A stretch of 46,862 bases of DNA from Sellimonas caecigallum (GCF_019754295.1 NZ_VIRV01000018.1:1-46862); one strand, 5' to 3'. Shown: positions 25,826 to 34,827, counted from the stretch's first letter. Program-made: numbers and translations. The notes: generated from the letters alone by a model not told the origin.

Positions 25826-26593
25826 ATGTTAAAAGCGAAACCAACGACACATTTGACAGGGATTAATATACAGGGTGATTTTGGAGATTTTTACAGATTA
25901 GTAGACAGTATTCATCGTATGACAATAACGGAAGAAGAGCATATGGATGTTTACTACGGAGTAAAAAATCGTCTGCTTGGAATCTGCTATGACATTCGTC
26001 ATGCATTTATGGGGGACCGTGATATTGTGTTGGAAGATAATGGAATGAATCAGGAAATCATGAAATGGCATGAAATGATCACGCCCACGCAGAATGTATA
26101 CTATAGTGTGAATATATTGTTCCCGGAAGCTATTTTTGTAGCTGTGACGATTCCAAAGTTTTATCAGCTTGCGGCATGCTATTATGGACGCCGTTCGCGG
26201 TGTGCAGATATGGGGCTTCCTCCAATTCCATATGGATATTATCTTGAGGATAAGGCTAATTTGAATTTGTTGTGTGCGGTAATATGGCAGGCACTCGGGG
26301 AGGTTATCGGAGATGAAGAATTGGAAAAAATAATTCGCCTTGCGCAGAATTCCCATGAGGATTACATTAATTACGTGACACAGTATGTTGATAAATGTAA
26401 CGTTGAGTTATTAAAAACTTCGGTGGAAAAACGTGGCAATAAACTCAAGAATATCGCAAAGCGATTTGTGAAAAAACCACAGACATATTATAACATGGAG
26501 AGAGAGTTCAAATATTGGGCCAGAGAAGAAGGGGTAAGCATTTATGATCTGGAAGATCCGGTAATTCAATATCCGGAAGAAATTGTATGGTAG
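25826..26593 (+). CDS. Conserved protein of unknown function
   Basis: 255 residues, soluble, with no signal or membrane segments. I recognise the general sequence as a family seen in Firmicutes and believe it is DUF6904, but cannot confirm it. Marked stretches are LTGINIQGDFGDFYRLVDSI (near 11), YYGVKNRLLGICYDIRHA (near 45), NVYYSVNILFPEAIFVAV (near 92) and a Lys-rich helix near 200. No catalytic motif stands out. AAAGGAGAAGG precedes ATG 25826. It sits between two acetyltransferase genes. Confidence 0.7.
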   Translation: MLKAKPTTHLTGINIQGDFGDFYRLVDSIHRMTITEEEHMDVYYGVKNRLLGICYDIRHAFMGDRDIVLEDNGMNQEIMKWHEMITPTQNVYYSVNILFPEAIFVAVTIPKFYQLAACYYGRRSRCADMGLPPIPYGYYLEDKANLNLLCAVIWQALGEVIGDEELEKIIRLAQNSHEDYINYVTQYVDKCNVELLKTSVEKRGNKLKNIAKRFVKKPQTYYNMEREFKYWAREEGVSIYDLEDPVIQYPEEIVW

Positions 26594-26652
26594 GATTTAT
26601 ATAGAAATCAACGGCCAAGGAAGATTTGTAGATAGGGAAATAAGGAGGAACG

Positions 26653-27111
26653 TTGTCTGTGAAAATTCAAAAGATCAGAGAACATGCAGAATTAGCCGAT
26701 GCAGCGGCAGTGTGGTTTCATGAGAAATGGGGAATCCCGCTGGAAGAGTACCGGGAAAGTATGGAAGAATGTCTCAAAAATGAACAAACGGTACCACAGT
26801 GGTATGTTGCCATGGAAGGAGAAAAGATCATAGGGGGCTTGGGCGTGATAGACAATGATTTTCACGACCGGAAAGATCTGGCTCCGAATGTGTGCGCGGT
26901 CTATGTGGAGGAGACACATCGCTGTCGGGGAATTGCGGGAGAAATGCTCCGGTTTGTATGTGAAGATATGAAAAATCTCGGGACAGACACGCTTTATCTG
27001 ATCACGGATCATACCGCATTTTATGAAAGGTATGGATGGAAATATTACTGTATGGTCCAGGGAGATGGAGAGGAAGCGTTGTCACGGATGTACGTGCATG
27101 AGCAAAAATAA
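26653..27111 (+). CDS. GNAT-family N-acetyltransferase
   Basis: 152 residues, a compact GNAT. WYVAMEGEKIIGGLGVI (near 51) and the acetyl-CoA loop VEETHRCRGIAGEMLRFV (near 90-107) are clear, with YERYGWKYYCMVQ at the end. The start is TTG 26653 (site AAGGAGG, 26642-26648) or GTG 26659; the site is four bases before TTG and ten before GTG, so both are possible. Resembles small acetyltransferases annotated as acting on polyamines or antibiotics, but the substrate is unknown. A strong terminator follows. Confidence 0.8.
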   Translation: MSVKIQKIREHAELADAAAVWFHEKWGIPLEEYRESMEECLKNEQTVPQWYVAMEGEKIIGGLGVIDNDFHDRKDLAPNVCAVYVEETHRCRGIAGEMLRFVCEDMKNLGTDTLYLITDHTAFYERYGWKYYCMVQGDGEEALSRMYVHEQK

Positions 27112-27122
27112 GGGAAAAGGAG

Positions 27123-27162
27123 AACAGACCATGTGCAGAGTAACTGTACATGGTCTGTTTTG
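27123..27162 (+). terminator. Rho-independent terminator
   Basis: AACAGACCATGT (27123-27134) pairs perfectly with ACATGGTCTGTT (27148-27159). The T-run is short (TTTT at 27157-27160). Confidence 0.78.
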
Positions 27163-27191
27163 TAAGAGAGATTGAAAACCAGACATTGCTA

Positions 27192-27220
27192 TTGATGTGC
27201 TGCACGATACTGCGTATAAT
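27192..27220 (+). promoter_or_regulatory. Sigma-A promoter before the SRAP gene
   Basis: TTGATG (27192-27197) and TATAAT (27215-27220) are 17 bp apart. The SRAP start is about 80 bp downstream. Confidence 0.82.
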
Positions 27221-27302
27221 TATGATATGTAAAAGTTGTGACTTATGAAAAAGGGTTTTTTCAGATTATAGCGTCCACATTCCAGGAGAGAAGAGATAGA
27301 AG

Positions 27303-27896
27303 ATGTGCAGCATTTTTTACATAGACAATACCATATTGCAGGATATGATAAAGATGGCAGTCCCTGGACGGGAGAGGGATTTGGAGAGAGTATGTTTCGC
27401 AAGAGATATCCGTCCTACCGAATGGGCACCGGTTCTTACGTGGAGTGAGAATGGGATCCGGCTTTCCAGTCAAAGATGGGGATATCCCGGAATCAGGAAT
27501 ACAGGGGTAATCATCAATGCCAGAGCGGAATCTGTCCGGGATAAAAAGATATTTGAGAACGGTATAAGATATCACCGGGCAGTCATACCGGCAAGCCATT
27601 TTTATGAGTGGAATACCAATAAAGAGAAAAGTACGTTCCGAAGAAGTGATGGAAAAGTGCTGTATATGGCGGGGTTCTTTGATATGTTGGAAAACGAAGA
27701 ACGGTTTGTGATCCTGACGACACAGGCAAATAAGTCCATGCAAAATGTACATGACAGGATGCCGCTAATTTTAGAGAAAGATCAGATCGAACTATGGCTG
27801 CGAAATGGCAATGCGATAGATGAAATATTGAGGCAGATACCGGCGGAGCTGAAAAGGCACGCGGAATATGAACAGATGATGCTGTTTCCTGTCTGA
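27303..27896 (+). CDS. SRAP-domain DNA-protein crosslink enzyme (YedK/HMCES type)
   Basis: 197 residues. It covalently caps abasic sites in single-stranded DNA through Cys2 after removal of Met1. Cys2 is present (MCSIFYID), with INARAES (Asn and Glu, near 70), HFYEWN (near 100) and VHDRMPLIL with the catalytic His (near 150). Length is usual for the bacterial short form. AGGAGAG precedes ATG 27303. Its own promoter and the Nudix gene 30 bp downstream suggest a small DNA and nucleotide-pool maintenance unit. No LexA box was recognised. Confidence 0.92.
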   Translation: MCSIFYIDNTILQDMIKMAVPGRERDLERVCFARDIRPTEWAPVLTWSENGIRLSSQRWGYPGIRNTGVIINARAESVRDKKIFENGIRYHRAVIPASHFYEWNTNKEKSTFRRSDGKVLYMAGFFDMLENEERFVILTTQANKSMQNVHDRMPLILEKDQIELWLRNGNAIDEILRQIPAELKRHAEYEQMMLFPV

Positions 27897-27926
27897 TCCC
27901 ATGAGAACAGAAAAGGGAATAAGGAG

Positions 27927-28415
27927 ATGAGAAGGTTGCCATATAAAAATGATCCAAAGACAGAAAACCGGACAGAACTGGTTAGATTCATGAATATGTG
28001 TATGGTAGAGAACGGCAGGGGAGATGTCCTTGCTCTCGACAAGGTAGATGACAGCTATTCAGGGACTACGTTTCCGGGAGGGCATGTAGAAAGAGGAGAA
28101 TCATTCCATGACTCCATGATCCGGGAAGTTTGGGAAGAGACGGGTTTGTCGATCAAAAATCCCGTGCTCTGCGGCGTATATCACTGGACCAAAGAGGGGA
28201 TCCACAATGTGGTTTTTCTGTACAAGGCAGACGAGTATACAGGAACACTGCAAAGTTCTGATGAGGGAGAGGTTTACTGGATTTCAAAAGAGGAATTCCG
28301 GAAAAAGGAGCTTGCTATCGGAATGGAACGTGTTTTGGAAATCATAGAGTCCGGGGATAAAAGGGAGTGTTTTATGTATCCTAAGGAAGAGGGGTATGTA
28401 GGGGCGTTATATTAA
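27927..28415 (+). CDS. Nudix hydrolase
   Basis: 162 residues. The Nudix box is intact within GGHVERGESF (near 52-61) and IREVWEETGL (near 66-75), with the metal-binding REVWEE core. MCMVENGRGDVLALDKVDD precedes it as in MutT-like enzymes, and a WISKEEF helix follows. Substrate (oxidised dGTP or another nucleotide) is not defined. AAGGAG abuts ATG 27927, so TTG 27936 nine bases away is an alternative start. It lies in the SRAP transcript. A weak hairpin overlaps the end of the convergent AraC gene. Confidence 0.85.
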   Translation: MRRLPYKNDPKTENRTELVRFMNMCMVENGRGDVLALDKVDDSYSGTTFPGGHVERGESFHDSMIREVWEETGLSIKNPVLCGVYHWTKEGIHNVVFLYKADEYTGTLQSSDEGEVYWISKEEFRKKELAIGMERVLEIIESGDKRECFMYPKEEGYVGALY

Positions 28416-28447
28416 AGGGACTATCGGTTTTACAACAGTCTCTGTTT
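28414..28447 (+). terminator. Weak terminator between convergent genes
   Basis: AGGGACT and AGTCTCT pair over 7 bp with one G-T, followed by GTTTTT. It overlaps the last codons of the minus-strand AraC gene. Confidence 0.5.
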
Positions 28448-29257
28448 TTCTTTCCGGTACGCGGTGGGCGTCCGTCCCTTTTTCTGGCGGAAAAGCCTGG
28501 AGAAATAAAGGGCGTCATTGTAGCCAACAGACCGGGCGATATCACTGACCGGAAGGGAAGTCTCTTTTAAGAGGGAGCAGGAGCGGCGGATCCGGTAGTC
28601 CAGGAGGTATTCCTGCGGGGACATGCCGGTAATATCCTTAAACAAACGGTACAGATAGGTTCGCTCGATGTTCAGATGGTCGGCGATGACCTGGATGTTT
28701 ACGGTATGGGCATAGTTGTTTTCGATGTAGCGGAGGGCTTCCTCCACATAGGAAATCTTCCTCTCTTTGGGTGGGATTGAAGTGCGTGGAAATTTGCACG
28801 CCAGAAGATAGAGATATTCGTACAGGATGCTGTTCATGATAAGGTCTCTGTTTTCCGGGAGCTGGTAGGCCTCAAACATTTTTTCATGGCAGAGTCTGAC
28901 CCGGTCATCTTTTCCGTAGTGGAAATACGGGGTATCCAGAAGGGAGGTTCGCTTCAGATAGGACTCCATTTTGATACCCTGAAAACCGATCCACGTGTAA
29001 GTCCATGGATCATATTTGTCAGCTTCATAGTAGATCAATGTATTCGGGCGTATCAAAAAAGCGTCTCCTTCGGAGAGCTGATAGATATGCCCGTCTGTCT
29101 TGTAGATTCCTTTTCCCTTGAGAATGTAGTGGATGAGATATCCGCTTCGGACGACGGGACCATAATGATGCGACGGGGCGCACGTCTCATACCCGCAAGT
29201 GTAGATCATGGCATCCAGATTGCGGGAAAAATCATTGGAAAAAATATAGTCTTTCAT
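28430..29257 (-). CDS. AraC-family regulator of the sucrose operon
   Basis: 275 residues. The N-terminal half is a cupin-like sugar-sensing domain (VRSGYLIHYILKGKGIYKTD and LSEGDAFLIRPN). The C-terminal AraC double helix-turn-helix spans about 175-272 (VIADHLNIERTYLYRLFK and SVGYNDALYFSRLFRQKKG). Start 29257 (MKDYIFSND) is chosen because GGAGGT precedes it; the frame from 29302 begins in the promoter region. It is divergent from the PTS and sucrose-phosphate hydrolase genes, so it probably activates them in response to sucrose or a derived sugar. LacI/ScrR repressors or SacT-like antiterminators are more common for this task. Confidence 0.85.
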   Translation of the reverse strand: MKDYIFSNDFSRNLDAMIYTCGYETCAPSHHYGPVVRSGYLIHYILKGKGIYKTDGHIYQLSEGDAFLIRPNTLIYYEADKYDPWTYTWIGFQGIKMESYLKRTSLLDTPYFHYGKDDRVRLCHEKMFEAYQLPENRDLIMNSILYEYLYLLACKFPRTSIPPKERKISYVEEALRYIENNYAHTVNIQVIADHLNIERTYLYRLFKDITGMSPQEYLLDYRIRRSCSLLKETSLPVSDIARSVGYNDALYFSRLFRQKKGRTPTAYRKEKQRLL

Positions 29258-29319
29258 CAGTACCTCCAAAAGAGCCAACAAAACTGTATAGTTAAACAAC
29301 ATTTCTCTATATTAATATC

Positions 29320-29348
29320 AGTATAATCCAGTATAATTAGATTTACAA
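29320..29348 (-). promoter_or_regulatory. Promoter of the AraC-type gene, overlapping scr region
   Basis: On the minus strand TTGTAA (29348-29343) and TATACT (29325-29320) are 17 bp apart. On the plus strand the same stretch holds two copies of CAGTATAAT (29319-29327 and 29329-29337), each giving TATAAT for a possible divergent promoter without a good -35. That is typical for an AraC-activated gene. Confidence 0.55.
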
Positions 29349-29373
29349 GAACAAATCAAAACAGCATTTGTTC
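29349..29373. promoter_or_regulatory. Inverted repeat, likely regulator binding site
   Basis: GAACAAAT (29349-29356) and ATTTGTTC (29366-29373) are exact reverse complements with a 9-bp spacer. The palindrome TGCCGCGGCA follows at 29375-29384. Both lie between divergent sugar genes, where an activator or operator site is expected. Confidence 0.5.
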
Positions 29374-29439
29374 ATGCCGCGGCAATGCATGGAAAATGGA
29401 GTTTTATAAGGATAAGATGAAAACGGGAGGTATTAAAAG

Positions 29440-31362
29440 ATGGATGCGGAAAAAAGAAAACGCTATGAAAACATAGCTGGCGACCTCGTCCGACTTGCAG
29501 GAGGAAGAGACAACATTCTTGGAATCGCACACTGCGCGACGCGGCTTAGGCTTGTTTTGGAGGATAACGACAAGGCCGATATCAAAAAGATTGAAGATGT
29601 GGATCTTGTAAAAGGTGTTTTTGTGGCAGGGGATCAGCTCCAGATCATTTTCGGAGCAGGGCTTGTAAATGATGTATGCCAGGTTTTGGCGGAATCTCTC
29701 CATATGGACAGCATGAGCCTGGGGGATTTGAAGACAAAGGCAAATAAAAGGATGAATCCGCTGCAGCGGGCTGTTAAGGCACTGTCGGATGTCTTTATCG
29801 AGATCATGCCGGGAATCCTGGCGGCAGCGCTTTTGACAGGGCTTTCCAGTGTTCTTGGAAATCTAAAGATCGTGGAAAGCAACGATACACTTTATGGTAT
29901 TGCGCGGCTGATCAATATTTCCTCTGGTGCGATCTTTGGTTTCCTGCCGCTTTGTGTCGCTTACAGTACGGTTAAGCGGTTCGGAGGAAGGCCGATCATG
30001 GGGATCGTCATCGGCTGTATCATGCTTTCCACAAGCTTGGCAGATGCCTATGCGGCAGCACAGGGGACCGTGGAAGTGACGACGCTGCATATCTTCGGAT
30101 TTGGAGTGGATCTGATTGGATTCCAGGGAGGGATCATCGTAGCGCTTCTGATCGGTATCGTGACGGCAAAACTGGATGTTTTCTTTGAGAAAAAAGTGCC
30201 GGAAGTGATACGGCTTTTGGTATCTCCGCTTCTGACAACTTTGGTAAGCGCGTTCCTTCTCTTTATGATCATCGGACCGATCGGCCGGGGGCTGGCATCC
30301 GGCATCACAAATGTACTCGTGTGGATGACGGAAAATCTCGGTGTGGTTGGATACGCTGCATTCTCCGGTGTTCAGCAGCTGATCGTCATCACTGGTCTGC
30401 ACCATGTGTTCGGAGCCATCGAATCGCAGCTTCTTGTAGATACGGGAAGGAATTTCCTGAATCCGCTTATGTCCGTGGCTATCATCGCCCAGGGCGGGGC
30501 GGTGTTAGGATATCTTGCAAGAAACAGAAAAGAAGCAAAGGCAAGAGAACTTTGCATTCCAAGTTTTGTATCCGTTCTCTTTGGAATCACAGAACCAGCA
30601 CTGTTTGGTGTGAACCTTCGGTACCGTTATCCGCTTATTGGGGGATGTATCGGCGGCGCAATCGGTGGCGTCATCGTATATGTGACGAATCTGGCAGCCC
30701 TTGGATTTGGTACGACGGTTGTGCCAGGGATCGCACTGGCAGACCCGGCAGACAATGGGTATGTAAGTTACATCATCGCACATACGGCGGCACTGGGAGC
30801 CGGATTTCTCTTTGCATTTCTTCTGGGAGCGGCATTTGACAGAAAGAAAGAAACTGTGACGTCCATCCCGGAGAAATCGACAGAAGAGACAGCGCATCAG
30901 GGAAACCTTCCGGAAGAGATAGACGCCTTTGTGTCCGGAGAATGCATGGGAATCGAGGAAGTAAACGATCCGACCTTTTCCCAGAAGGTACTTGGAGACG
31001 GTGTGGCAATCCTCCCAGAGGAGGGGAAGGTCTTTGCACCGGCGGACTGCACCGTGGAGATGGTCACAGATACGAAACATGCGGTAGGACTTCGCACAAA
31101 GGCTGGCAATGGAATTTTGATTCACGTCGGAATCGATACAGTCAATCTGGCAGGAAAGTATTTTGATTTGTGTGCAAAAGAAGGACAGGAGTTGAAAGCA
31201 GGAGACTGTATCCTGGAGTTTGATAAAGAGAAGATTGCAGCTGAAGGATACGATACGACTGTCTGCATGGTATTTACAGAACTTCCGGAAGGGGTTCATA
31301 TACAACGGACGAAAGAAGGCCGTGTGTCAGTAGGAGACAAGATTGCGGAGATTGTGAGGTAA
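29440..31362 (+). CDS. Sucrose-type PTS transporter EIIBCA
   Basis: 640 residues. It imports sucrose with phosphorylation to sucrose-6-phosphate at the membrane. EIIB is N-terminal with phosphorylated Cys32 (GIAHCATRLRLVL). EIIC spans about 100-460 with many membrane helices (IMPGILAAALLTGLSSVLG, GLHHVFGAIE, FGITEPALFGVNLR). EIIA is C-terminal with phosphorylated His562 (NGILIHVGIDTV). B-C-A order is the usual glucose/sucrose family arrangement. The GGGAGG site lies before ATG 29440. Specificity for sucrose is inferred from the EIIC type and the adjacent sucrose-6-phosphate hydrolase; trehalose or beta-glucosides are less likely. Confidence 0.92.
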   Translation: MDAEKRKRYENIAGDLVRLAGGRDNILGIAHCATRLRLVLEDNDKADIKKIEDVDLVKGVFVAGDQLQIIFGAGLVNDVCQVLAESLHMDSMSLGDLKTKANKRMNPLQRAVKALSDVFIEIMPGILAAALLTGLSSVLGNLKIVESNDTLYGIARLINISSGAIFGFLPLCVAYSTVKRFGGRPIMGIVIGCIMLSTSLADAYAAAQGTVEVTTLHIFGFGVDLIGFQGGIIVALLIGIVTAKLDVFFEKKVPEVIRLLVSPLLTTLVSAFLLFMIIGPIGRGLASGITNVLVWMTENLGVVGYAAFSGVQQLIVITGLHHVFGAIESQLLVDTGRNFLNPLMSVAIIAQGGAVLGYLARNRKEAKARELCIPSFVSVLFGITEPALFGVNLRYRYPLIGGCIGGAIGGVIVYVTNLAALGFGTTVVPGIALADPADNGYVSYIIAHTAALGAGFLFAFLLGAAFDRKKETVTSIPEKSTEETAHQGNLPEEIDAFVSGECMGIEEVNDPTFSQKVLGDGVAILPEEGKVFAPADCTVEMVTDTKHAVGLRTKAGNGILIHVGIDTVNLAGKYFDLCAKEGQELKAGDCILEFDKEKIAAEGYDTTVCMVFTELPEGVHIQRTKEGRVSVGDKIAEIVR

Positions 31363-31374
31363 AGAGGGAGTACA

Positions 31375-32832
31375 ATGAAAAACTGGGTTCAGAAAGTCAG
31401 AGAAGAAGAGAAAAAGAAGGGAGGGACAGTGAAATACTGTCCTTTCCGGACAAACTATCATATCATGCCTCCGGTAGGATGGCTTAACGATCCGAACGGT
31501 CTTTGTCAGTTTAAAGGAATATATCAGACATACTTTCAGTACGCTCCGTTCAGTGTAAACGGTGGGGACGGATTTTGGGGGCACTGTACAAGCACAGACC
31601 TGCTCCACTGGGAATACCACGATCCGGTCATGGCGCCGGACATACCGGAAGACAGAAGCGGAGTATATTCGGGATCCGGACTTGTGGAAGGGGAGGAACT
31701 GACGCTTTTTTACACTGGTAATGTCAAGCTTCCGGGGGATTATGACTATATCGATGCCGGACGGATATCGAGCCAGATGATGGCAACGACAAAAGACGGA
31801 CAGCATATGTCTGAGAAACGAAAACTCCTTGGACCGGAAGATTACCCGGAACATATGACAGAGCATGTTCGGGATCCGAAAGTGTGGAAAGAGGATGGAA
31901 AGTACCGGATGATACTAGGCGCGCGCGCCAGAGCGTACCGGAAGGACGGGACGCGGAAGGATAAGGGATGTGCACTTGTCTATGTATCTGAAGATAAGCA
32001 GCACTGGGATCTGGATCAGGAGATCCTGCCGGAAAACAATTTTGGATATATGTGGGAATGCCCGGATCTGTTTGTCATGGAAGATGCCGATGAAGACAAA
32101 AAGATAGAAATCTTGTCATTTTGTCCGCAGGGACTTCCGACAGAAGAAGGACGCTTCCAAAATCGGTATCAGTCCGGCTATGTCCTGATGTCCCAGATGG
32201 AAACGATCGAAGATGACTTTGTCGAGTGGGATATGGGATTTGATTTTTATGCGCCTCAGACCTTTGAAGATGATAAGGGAAGACGGATCCTTATCGGATG
32301 GGCAGGAGTTCCGGATACAGGGGAAGAGCATCGGAATTTGTCGGTGGAAAATGGATGGCAGCATTGTCTTACTATTCCAAGAGAGCTGACTCTTCAAAAT
32401 GGAAAGATACTTCAGGAACCGGTACACGAAGTGGAAAGTCTTCCGTGGAAAGTGGAAAACTGGAATGGGGAAAGATTTTTCTGGGGGAAAAAGACAGTTC
32501 GGCTTACAGTTGACAATATCAGTCCGGAAGGCTGGAGGCTTTGTGTAGGCGGACCGGAAAATGGAGCGACATTCTCGGTAAAAGAAAAACATGCTGAGCT
32601 TTCCTTTTTGATGGAAACCGGAGAAGCAGCTGCCTGCGGAGGAGGAAGAAAAAAGCGGACAGGGATCCTTGAGATGGATGTGGAAAACGTGGAAATTCTG
32701 ATTGACAGTTCCATTATGGAAATATTTATCAATGGAGGGGCGATGGTATTTACAACACGGATTTACCTGAAAGAAAATGAAAGAGAATTGTGGGCATCAA
32801 AAGCAGGGAAGCAGACACTTTGTGTCCTGTAA
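31375..32832 (+). CDS. Sucrose-6-phosphate hydrolase (GH32)
   Basis: 485 residues, cytoplasmic, no signal peptide. It splits sucrose-6-phosphate into glucose-6-phosphate and fructose. GH32 residues are visible: nucleophile Asp39 in GWLNDPNG, the transition-state Asp in VRDPKVW (near 166) and the acid/base Glu in WECPDLF (near 227). A beta-sandwich C-terminal region follows (EILIDSSIMEIFINGG). It starts 12 bp after the PTS gene with GAGGGAG before ATG 31375, so one operon. Fructose would enter glycolysis through a fructokinase not present in the window. Confidence 0.93.
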   Translation: MKNWVQKVREEEKKKGGTVKYCPFRTNYHIMPPVGWLNDPNGLCQFKGIYQTYFQYAPFSVNGGDGFWGHCTSTDLLHWEYHDPVMAPDIPEDRSGVYSGSGLVEGEELTLFYTGNVKLPGDYDYIDAGRISSQMMATTKDGQHMSEKRKLLGPEDYPEHMTEHVRDPKVWKEDGKYRMILGARARAYRKDGTRKDKGCALVYVSEDKQHWDLDQEILPENNFGYMWECPDLFVMEDADEDKKIEILSFCPQGLPTEEGRFQNRYQSGYVLMSQMETIEDDFVEWDMGFDFYAPQTFEDDKGRRILIGWAGVPDTGEEHRNLSVENGWQHCLTIPRELTLQNGKILQEPVHEVESLPWKVENWNGERFFWGKKTVRLTVDNISPEGWRLCVGGPENGATFSVKEKHAELSFLMETGEAAACGGGRKKRTGILEMDVENVEILIDSSIMEIFINGGAMVFTTRIYLKENERELWASKAGKQTLCVL

Positions 32833-32916
32833 AAATTTGCAGAATGTATCGTAAAATCTGTCAGATTGTGTTAAGATAACAGTAGTGTCAGTATCAACAT
32901 GGAAAGGGGTTTTACG

Positions 32917-33276
32917 ATGAATCAGGAATTACGGGATTACGTTGCTGAAAAATCAAGAGAACTTATGAATGCGCCGTCTTGCAGCAGGGAAGCCAGAGAA
33001 GCTGCACAGGCATGGCTCGATGCAGTAGGTACAGACCGGGAAGAGGAACAGACGAAGAAGTATATTGCTGAGCTGGAACAGGATATCGTGACAGTGGATG
33101 GACTGGCAGCTTTTGCTGAATCAGAGGCCGGTATCCAGGTATTCGGCGGCGAGGAAGCAGCGAAAAATGTAGCCGCTCATGCAAGAGAGATCAAGGCAGC
33201 AGGAGCAAAATATTGTGACTGTCCGGCATGTGCAGCGGTGGAAGCAATTCTGGCGAAAAAAGAGCAGATGTTGTAA
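32917..33276 (+). CDS. Small CPAC-motif protein of unknown function
   Basis: 119 residues. Mostly helical and acidic (REEEQTKKYIAELEQDIVTV), ending in KYCDCPACAAVEAILAKKE with Cys in a CxCPAC pattern. Such proteins in Clostridia are often labelled as Hsp90-like chaperones without support that I can see. ATG 32917 is favoured because the purine run GAAAGGGG lies at about 32901-32908; the longer frame from 32899 adds MERGFT. Cys pair suggests metal binding or a thiol role, unproven. A hairpin follows at 33295. Confidence 0.75.
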   Translation: MNQELRDYVAEKSRELMNAPSCSREAREAAQAWLDAVGTDREEEQTKKYIAELEQDIVTVDGLAAFAESEAGIQVFGGEEAAKNVAAHAREIKAAGAKYCDCPACAAVEAILAKKEQML

Positions 33277-33294
33277 AACCAGGAAGAACAGATC

Positions 33295-33322
33295 GGGATC
33301 CGACACAGACGTGGCGGATCCC
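33295..33322 (+). promoter_or_regulatory. Hairpin between small CPAC protein and MATE gene
   Basis: GGGATCCG (33295-33302) pairs exactly with CGGATCCC (33315-33322) around a 12-nt loop. There is no good T-run after it, so it is a weak terminator or a regulatory element. Confidence 0.4.
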
Positions 33323-33389
33323 AGCTTTGTGTCCGAAAGTATATGGAGAGATGCTTTTGGAATATAGAAAGAAAAAGGGAGATGAGAGT

Positions 33390-34745
33390 ATGAAAAAAAA
33401 GAAAGACCGCAGCGGCTATCTTTTTACCAACCGGGATCTGACAACGCTTCTCGTTCCACTGATCATAGAGCAGTTTCTGGCGGTCCTTGTAGGGATGGCG
33501 GACAGCATCATGGTTGCCAGCGTAGGGGAAGCGGCGGTTTCAGGTGTTTCGCTTGTGGACAACATTATGGTCCTTTTGATTAACGTGTTTGCCGCTCTGG
33601 CTACCGGGGGCGCAGTCGTGGCGGGGCAGTACCTTGGTCAGAAAAAGAAAGAAAAGGCGAGTGAGGCGGCAACTCAGCTCGTATGGTTTGTCACGATTTG
33701 TGCCGTAGTGATCACAGTTGTGATTTATCTTTGCAAAGGGTGGATTCTGAGAGGAGTATTTGGACAGATTGAGCCGGATGTCATGAGACACGCAGACATT
33801 TATCTGATGATCGTGGCGGCATCTATTCCGTTTATTGCTCTTTACAATGGGGGTGCGGCGATCTTCCGTACAATGGGAAATTCGGAAATATCCATGCGTG
33901 TGTCTATCGTGATGAACGTCATCAATGTGACGGGAAATGCTATCCTGATCTATGGATTCCACAGAGGGACAGAAGGAGTCGCGATCCCTACGCTTATATC
34001 CAGGATTACAGCAGGGATTTTGATCCTGATTCTTCTTTGCAGACCGGACAGGGCAGTCCATATTGAGCGGACATGGAAGTACCGGGCAGACTGGAAGATG
34101 ATCAAAAATATTTTGAAAGTGGGAATCCCGAACGGGCTGGAGAACAGTATGTTCCAGCTTGGGAAAATTATCGTCTTAAGTCTTGTATCCACATTTGGCA
34201 CATATGCCATAGCGGCCAATGCCGTTGCCAATACGCTGGCGTCTTTCCAGGTGCTTCCGGGGATGGCCATCGCTCTTGGCGTGACGACTGTCATTGCTCG
34301 TTGTGTGGGCGCAGGCGATTATGAACAGGCCACCTATTACACGAAGAAGCTGATGGGAATTACATATGTCAGCATGTTTGTTACAAACTTTGTGATCGTT
34401 GTCTTGCTTCCGGTTATATTGAAGGCTTACAACCTATCCGATCTTACAGCCAAGACGACGACGGAGATCACGATTTTTTATGGGGTGTGCTGTATCATAA
34501 TCTGGCCGATCGCGTTTACGACGCCAGCCACATTTCGGGCAGCAGGAGATGCCAGGATGTGCATGATCATATCAGTTGCCTCCATGTGGATCTTCCGGAT
34601 TGTTTTCAGTTATATCCTTGGAAAATATATGGGAATGGGACTCTTTGGCGTTTGGGCGGCTATGATCATCGACTGGGTCGTTCGCAGTATCTGTTTCATT
34701 GCGCGGTATGTCAGCGGAAAATGGAAACATACGGCGATTGCATAG
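33390..34745 (+). CDS. MATE-family efflux transporter
   Basis: 451 residues with about 12 membrane segments, the length and topology of the DinF/MATE branch. Clear stretches are LLVPLIIEQFLAVLVGMADS (near 18), FAALATGGAVVAGQYLGQ (near 70), GNAILIYGFHRGTEGVAIPT (near 185) and GTYAIAANAVANTLASFQ (near 270). It exports cationic drugs or metabolites by Na+ or H+ antiport. ATG 33390 follows a GGGAGATGAG site; the open frame begins earlier, inside the previous gene. Substrate is not predictable. A terminator follows at 34828. Confidence 0.9.
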   Translation: MKKKKDRSGYLFTNRDLTTLLVPLIIEQFLAVLVGMADSIMVASVGEAAVSGVSLVDNIMVLLINVFAALATGGAVVAGQYLGQKKKEKASEAATQLVWFVTICAVVITVVIYLCKGWILRGVFGQIEPDVMRHADIYLMIVAASIPFIALYNGGAAIFRTMGNSEISMRVSIVMNVINVTGNAILIYGFHRGTEGVAIPTLISRITAGILILILLCRPDRAVHIERTWKYRADWKMIKNILKVGIPNGLENSMFQLGKIIVLSLVSTFGTYAIAANAVANTLASFQVLPGMAIALGVTTVIARCVGAGDYEQATYYTKKLMGITYVSMFVTNFVIVVLLPVILKAYNLSDLTAKTTTEITIFYGVCCIIIWPIAFTTPATFRAAGDARMCMIISVASMWIFRIVFSYILGKYMGMGLFGVWAAMIIDWVVRSICFIARYVSGKWKHTAIA

Positions 34746-34827
34746 AGGGATGGAACTGCTTTCTGTATTCCCGCGGAGAGAGACGAAAGCGATCTTTGAA
34801 TACACGTGAGAGTGCATACGAAAAAAG

